A stretch of 9,725 nucleotides of DNA from Anaerolineae bacterium (GTDB lineage: Bacteria; Chloroflexota; Anaerolineae; B4-G1; SLSP01), in the NCBI GenBank assembly GCA_016927095.1, contig JAFGNI010000277.1, positions 1 through 9,725 on the forward strand, given 5' to 3'. The translations under genes were made by a program, and so were the position numbers. The stretch's first letter is position 1; each line of letters starts with the position of its first letter. This document shows positions 6,901 to 9,725 of this stretch, in pieces. Below the pieces are notes generated by a model that saw only the letters and a program-made list of their open reading frames with translations, made no database searches and was not told the DNA's origin.

Positions 6901-7702
6901 TGCTGTCATCCAGGAGGTCGCTCTGCGGGAGAGTGAAGCCCGATTCCGCGCGCTCTTCCAGCGTATCGGCAGCGGGGTTGCCGTCTACAGCACACCAGAC
7001 GGTGGCGAGACCTTTGTCATCCGCGATATCAACCCGGCAGGTGAGCGGTACAGCCACGTGCGACGCGAAGACATCGTAGGCCGGCCCGTGGACGAGGTCT
7101 TCCCGAACGTATCGGATATCGGGCTGCTCGATGTGCTGCGCCACGTTTGGCAGACTGGAGAGCCCGAGCACCTGCCGCTGACCCGATACACCGACGAGCG
7201 GATCGATCAATGGGTGGAGAACTACGTCTACAGGCTCCCTTCTGGCGAGGTTGTCGCTGTCTACGAGGACGTGACCGAGCGGGAAGAGGCGTTGGCGACA
7301 GCGCGCGCCGCTGCGGCACGGTTCGAAGCGCTGTTGCAGGCAGCGTGCCGGGGGGTATGGCAGGTCGACGGCGCAGGTCGCACGGTGATGGTCAACAAAG
7401 CGATGGCGGAGCTACTTGGTTACACACCTGAGGAGATGAAGGGTCGGCCCATCGGCGACTTCGTCCAGCCGGCGCAGGCCGATGCGGCTATGGCATTGTT
7501 GACGCGACCGGCGCTCGATGAGGTCGCGCACGACCGCGTGACGCTGCGCCACAAGGATGGCGGGGACGTCGTCTGCGCGATGTCCGTTTCACCTGTGCTC
7601 TCCGCTGAGGGCCAGCCGGCGTCAGTCATTACCGTGGTCAGCGCGGCCGCGGCCGGTCCGGACCAAGAAACCGATGATCTGCGCGCCAGGACGGTGCCAT
7701 AG
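3920..7702 (+). CDS. CheB-CheR-PAS fusion protein (methylesterase/methyltransferase/multi-PAS sensor, no kinase domain)
   Basis: This is a 1260-residue cytoplasmic signalling protein. The ATG at 3920 is preceded by AGGGAG (3906-3911), eight bases upstream. A GTG at 3872 would add 16 residues but lacks such a site. Domains in order: CheB methylesterase (~20-200) with the full triad, Ser28 in GASAGG, His55 in LVQHLDP and Asp147 in GAGSDG. CheR methyltransferase follows (~217-483) with its helical N-terminal part, SAM-binding GCSTGEEAYS (325-334), ATDID (356-360) and RNLLIYM (428-434). A PAS-like domain lies at ~518-632. A coiled coil of nine heptads of the (S/T)xNEELQ type spans 673-735. Then come PAS domains at ~733-840, ~872-995 (PAS_3-like, with RHRDGSIRWFHTRG), ~1003-1125 and ~1132-1245. 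No receiver domain precedes CheB, and no histidine kinase follows the last PAS; many relatives carry one. The kinase gene 34 bases downstream probably supplies this. In chemotaxis CheB removes and CheR adds methyl groups on receptor glutamates; targets in such fusions are mostly unproven. Family assignment is very secure. Confidence 0.95.
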   Translation: MAHIEARPSSADDPAEAIHVPVVGVGASAGGLAAYQELLSHTPPDTGMAFVLVQHLDPDRNSLMPELLQRYTRMPVTQAEDGIVVEPNHVYTIPPNAELALVHGRLRLLPLPAERGARQPIDTFFRSLAADRQTEAIGVVLSGAGSDGTLGLREIKDAGGLTLAQDPDVAAYGAMPRSAIRAGVADYVLPPADMVAQLTGYVRYARAAGPALSEAGDHLQSLVAVLREQTGHDFSLYKENTLSRRVERRMALAQTVALSEYVRHVQADPSEAQALFEELLIGVTSFFRDPAAFQALEEKVLSELLPDSAREGPEPGRPLRIWVPGCSTGEEAYSIAILVRERLEALGRLLPVQIFATDIDAAAISAARTAIYPESIAADVGQARLQRYFVEVDGGYRVSQPVREMMVFSLQNLAQDPPFSQLDLVSCRNLLIYMKPELQRRVGALLHYALRSGGFLFLGSSESLGEAAPHFKLVDKKWRIYRRLPGEAQPRAARFSAPHLSSAPVGTKLNVQPPPTPRSFLESYLLASHTPPCVVVNESWELQYVHGHTGRYLEPAAGEVTTNVLRMARPGLRIPLTAALHRAQQQLEQVVLEPVGVQTEAGDASIRLIVQPVSEPAALQGMMVIIFEDLPPTPAVALLGENGPVPEGRLAVLEHELSATRQYLQATVEQLEASNQQLGATNDELQSSNEELQSANEELQTAKEELQSVNEELLTVNAELEAKLEELSETNADLDNLFAAIDVGAVLLDLELRIRRFTPMARRVISLIDSDVGRPIGHTVCHLRSVDLVDVARTVLATLETQEREVSHADGGWLWMRARPYRTPDYAVQGVTLTFHDITQLKETQHALEAARDRLEQAVRERTAELSRARSRLALAVRGSGGGLWYTEFDEDQDDALSDRFYISPELKALVGYRDDELPNSLAAWRSRVLPEDLAAIDAAGAAYRAGERDEYDVRYRIRHRDGSIRWFHTRGEIEYDAEGRPVTWAGIDWDETDAVIQEVALRESEARFRALFQRIGSGVAVYSTPDGGETFVIRDINPAGERYSHVRREDIVGRPVDEVFPNVSDIGLLDVLRHVWQTGEPEHLPLTRYTDERIDQWVENYVYRLPSGEVVAVYEDVTEREEALATARAAAARFEALLQAACRGVWQVDGAGRTVMVNKAMAELLGYTPEEMKGRPIGDFVQPAQADAAMALLTRPALDEVAHDRVTLRHKDGGDVVCAMSVSPVLSAEGQPASVITVVSAAAAGPDQETDDLRARTVP

Positions 7703-7736
7703 CGGCCCGATGGCATGTGCGTGAAGGGGAAAGCTG

Positions 7737-9500
7737 ATGGCTGATACGCAGGAACAGGACGACAAGCAGACGTTGCGCTCTCGGGCGGAGCGGGTTGTTC
7801 ACGAACGCGCGGCTGAGGCGGGAGATCTGGCCGCCGCGGATCTTCAGCGTGTCCTGCACGAGCTCCAAGTCCACGAGATCGAGCTGGAGCTGCAGAATGA
7901 AGAGCTCAGGACGCGTCAGATGGAGTATCAGGAGCTGTATGAGCGCTATGTCGATCTCTACAACTTCGCACCCATTGGCTATGTTGTCCTGGATCGGGAG
8001 GGCCGGATCGTCGAGGCCAACCTGACACTGGGACGCATGCTGGGCGTGGTGCGATCACGCATAGTGGACAAGCTCCTCGCACGCTTCGTAGTCGCCGAAG
8101 ACCAGGACCTGCTCCACTTGCACCTGCACGCGCTCTGGGGAGTGGGCGAGCACCAGTCCTGGCGCCTCCGTCTGCGGCGCGCCGATGGCGGGATGATTAC
8201 CTGCCAGGTGGATGCGCAGCCCGTCTTCACCTCCGAGGGCCAGGTGATCCGCAGTCGCCTGGCTTTCACCGATATCTCTGCGTTGGCTGACGCCGAGGCT
8301 GTACGGATAGCACAGCATCAGGAGCTGCAGCGTGCGATGGAAGAGCTGCGCATGACACAGGCCCGGCTCATCCAGCACGAGCGGCTGTCGGCGATCGGTC
8401 AGCTCGCCGCCGGCGTGGCCCATGACTTCAACAACATCCTGGCCTCGGTGCTCCTGTATGGCCAGATGATGCTGCGGAGCGAGGGCCTGACAGGCGTGCA
8501 GCGCCGGTGGGTGGAGTCGATGATCTCGGAGAGCCGCCGTGGCTCCGAACTGGTGGAGCAGATCCTCGACTTCGGGCAGCGCGCGACGCTTGAACCGGAG
8601 CGCTTCTCGCTGGTGCCCTTCGTTCAGGAGGTGGCACGGCTGATGTCGCGCACACTTCCGGACAACATCGACGTGAGAACCGTGACGGAGGACGAGTCCG
8701 CGTCGATCAACGCCGATCGGGCCCGGATGCAGCAGGTGCTCGTCAACCTGGCGCTGAACGCGCGCGACGCGATGCCATCGGGTGGCAGGCTGACGCTCAC
8801 GGTGGATCGCACGCCCCCGGAGAAGGTGGTGACCTGCGCCAGCTGTGGGCAAACGGTAGTGGGCAGATGGGTCACCGTCAGCGTCACCGACACAGGGCAC
8901 GGGATCGCCGACGATGTGCTGCCGCACATCTTTGAGCCATTCTTCACGACGCGCTCGCCCGAGGGTCACGGGCTGGGATTGTCCCAGGTTGCCGGCATCG
9001 TCGCGCAGCACGGAGGGCACATCGCCGTCGAGACGGCGGTAGGCGAAGGAACCACCGTCCATGTCTATCTGCCTGAGATCTCTGAGCGCCCACCAGAGCA
9101 AGCTGTCGTCGCGGAGGCCGGGGAGGCAGGGGCAGTGGTGCCACCGCTCGTCCTCGTGGTGGAGGACAACCCCACGACGCGGCTGGCTCTGGCGGAAGCA
9201 CTCAGCGTGCTGGGCTATCGCACGGAGAGCGCGCTCCACGGACGGGAGGCGCTGGACATCCTGGCCCGGCCCGGGCACGGTATCGCCCTGATCCTCACCG
9301 ATTGGGTGATGCCGCAGATGGGCGGCGCTGCCCTGCTGGAGGCTCTGCGAGCGCGGGGCATCCAGCTGCCCGTGGTCGTCGTGTCCGGGCACCCGAGGCG
9401 CTTCTACGAAGACGCCGAGACCCACGAGGTCGCCGATTGGCTGCAGAAGCCCGTTGAGCTCAAGGCGCTCGGGAAGTCGGTCGCCGCTGCCTTGAGGTGA
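7737..9500 (+). CDS. PAS-domain hybrid histidine kinase with C-terminal receiver domain
   Basis: This is a 587-residue cytoplasmic protein; no membrane segment is visible. AAGGGGA (7724-7730), six bases before the ATG, supports the start. Residues 35-58 carry a helix, HELQVHEIELELQNEEL, that recurs at the N-terminus of PAS kinases. A PAS domain follows at ~70-182 (FAPIGYVVLDREGRI onwards), then a helical linker. The HisKA domain has its H box at GVAHDFNN with the phospho-accepting His229. The ATPase domain has an N box with Asn337 and Asn341 (NLALNARDAM), G1 DTGHGI (385-390), F box EPFFTT (400-405) and G2 GHGLGLS (410-416). A CxxCG insert (Cys367, Cys370) sits between the N and G1 boxes. The receiver domain (~470-586) has the acidic pair Glu476/Asp477, phospho-acceptor Asp522 (TDWVMPQMGG), Ser550 and Lys571, all the residues needed for phosphorylation. 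It should autophosphorylate and pass phosphate to its own receiver; no DNA-binding output domain is present. The 34-base gap implies co-transcription with the CheB-CheR-PAS gene. Confidence 0.95.
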   Translation: MADTQEQDDKQTLRSRAERVVHERAAEAGDLAAADLQRVLHELQVHEIELELQNEELRTRQMEYQELYERYVDLYNFAPIGYVVLDREGRIVEANLTLGRMLGVVRSRIVDKLLARFVVAEDQDLLHLHLHALWGVGEHQSWRLRLRRADGGMITCQVDAQPVFTSEGQVIRSRLAFTDISALADAEAVRIAQHQELQRAMEELRMTQARLIQHERLSAIGQLAAGVAHDFNNILASVLLYGQMMLRSEGLTGVQRRWVESMISESRRGSELVEQILDFGQRATLEPERFSLVPFVQEVARLMSRTLPDNIDVRTVTEDESASINADRARMQQVLVNLALNARDAMPSGGRLTLTVDRTPPEKVVTCASCGQTVVGRWVTVSVTDTGHGIADDVLPHIFEPFFTTRSPEGHGLGLSQVAGIVAQHGGHIAVETAVGEGTTVHVYLPEISERPPEQAVVAEAGEAGAVVPPLVLVVEDNPTTRLALAEALSVLGYRTESALHGREALDILARPGHGIALILTDWVMPQMGGAALLEALRARGIQLPVVVVSGHPRRFYEDAETHEVADWLQKPVELKALGKSVAAALR

Positions 9501-9521
9501 CCGCCACGACACATTGACAGA

Positions 9522-9542
9522 GCGAGCGTGGTACGCGCTCGC
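9522..9542. promoter_or_regulatory. Inverted repeat 22 bases after the kinase gene
   Basis: GCGAGCG (9522-9528) and CGCTCGC (9536-9542) form a perfect 7-bp stem with a TGGTACG loop. A perfect TTGACA hexamer sits just upstream (9514-9519). No -10 hexamer lies at a workable distance, and no T run follows the stem. It could be an operator, a mRNA 3'-end stem, or chance. Confidence 0.35.
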
Positions 9543-9553
9543 CTTGAGCACGG

Positions 9554-9600
9554 CTGAAGGGCCTGCCCCGATCATTGGGGTACGGTCTGCGGCCTTTCAG
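9554..9600 (+). other. Branched stem-loop, candidate terminator or 5' leader structure
   Basis: CTGAAGGGCC (9554-9563) pairs with GGCCTTTCAG (9591-9600) over 10 bp with one G-T wobble. Inside it, CCCC (9566-9569) pairs with GGGG (9577-9580). A smaller hairpin, GGTGC-TAA-GCACC, follows at 9609-9621. No T run follows, so an intrinsic terminator is not clear. It ends 46 bases before the next start codon, so it may instead be part of that gene's leader. I do not recognise it as a known riboswitch class. Confidence 0.35.
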
Positions 9601-9646
9601 AACACACAGGTGCTAAGCACCAAAATCCAGAGCCAAGGAGGCATCT

Positions 9647-9725
9647 ATGCGCACACGGGCTGTAAACATCACAACTAGGTCTTCGATCCTCAACATCTCA
9701 GGCTCAGTCCGCCTGCTCCTCATCA
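9647..9725 (+). CDS. Start of an unidentified gene, truncated by the window end
   Basis: An ATG at 9647 is preceded, five bases away, by AAGGAGG (9635-9641), the strongest ribosome binding site in the window. The frame stays open for the 26 codons that remain, beginning MRTRAVNITTRSS and ending in a hydrophobic SVRLLLI. The basic start and later hydrophobic residues could be an N-terminal membrane or export signal, but too little is visible to assign a family. The 146-base gap with inverted repeats makes a separate transcription unit from the kinase likely, though this is not shown. Confidence 0.55.
   Translation, partial: MRTRAVNITTRSSILNISGSVRLLLI

Noticed and set aside
9514..9519. Perfect TTGACA as a -35 element for the last gene
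   Set aside because: No -10-like hexamer lies 15-19 bases downstream; that space is the GC-rich arm of an inverted repeat.
8055..9575. Long minus-strand ORF (506 codons) opposite the kinase gene
   Set aside because: It lies antisense to a gene with unmistakable kinase and receiver motifs. Its translation is His/Arg/Gln-rich with no recognisable domain, typical of a shadow frame in GC-rich DNA.

Overview
The window is bacterial, high in G+C by eye, and gene-dense. It holds three complete plus-strand genes, one complete minus-strand gene and a truncated gene at each edge. No rRNA, tRNA, CRISPR array or transposase was seen. Three things are compatible with an uncultivated high-G+C environmental lineage such as Chloroflexota: the large CheB-CheR-PAS fusion next to a PAS hybrid kinase, the stand-alone TGS-domain GTPase, and the heptanucleotide-phased intergenic repeats. 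That placement is a guess from style, not from a marker gene.

Layout. Positions 1-311 (+) are the C-terminal end of a CPBP-family (CAAX protease-like) membrane protein. Positions 312-541 are intergenic and hold three copies of a short repeat (core AAATGCGATNGCCCT) followed by a good sigma70-type promoter. Positions 542-1564 (+) encode an Obg/DRG-like GTPase with a C-terminal TGS domain. Positions 1565-1825 are a convergent intergenic gap largely built of degenerate 7-base units, which run into the 3' end of the next gene. Positions 1826-3517 (-) encode an unusual multi-pass membrane protein with a BNR/Asp-box (beta-propeller-like) segment in the middle. Positions 3518-3919 are a 402-base divergent intergenic region with a cluster of GC-rich hairpins, a fourth copy of the AAATGCGAT repeat, and a promoter.

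Positions 3920-7702 (+) encode a 1260-residue CheB-CheR-PAS sensor/methylation fusion with no kinase domain. After a 34-base gap, 7737-9500 (+) encodes a PAS histidine kinase with a C-terminal receiver domain. The two are probably co-transcribed. Positions 9501-9646 contain inverted repeats, and a strong ribosome binding site introduces a new gene cut off by the window end.

How they work together (inference). The 3920 and 7737 products look like one signalling module. The first carries an intact methylesterase triad, a CheR-type SAM site, a nine-heptad signalling coiled coil and several PAS sensors. The second carries the only kinase core and receiver. No CheA, CheW or chemoreceptor is encoded here, so this is more likely a PAS-driven phosphorelay with built-in CheB/CheR domains than a classical chemotaxis operon. 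The flanking CPBP protein, GTPase and membrane protein show no clear functional link to it.
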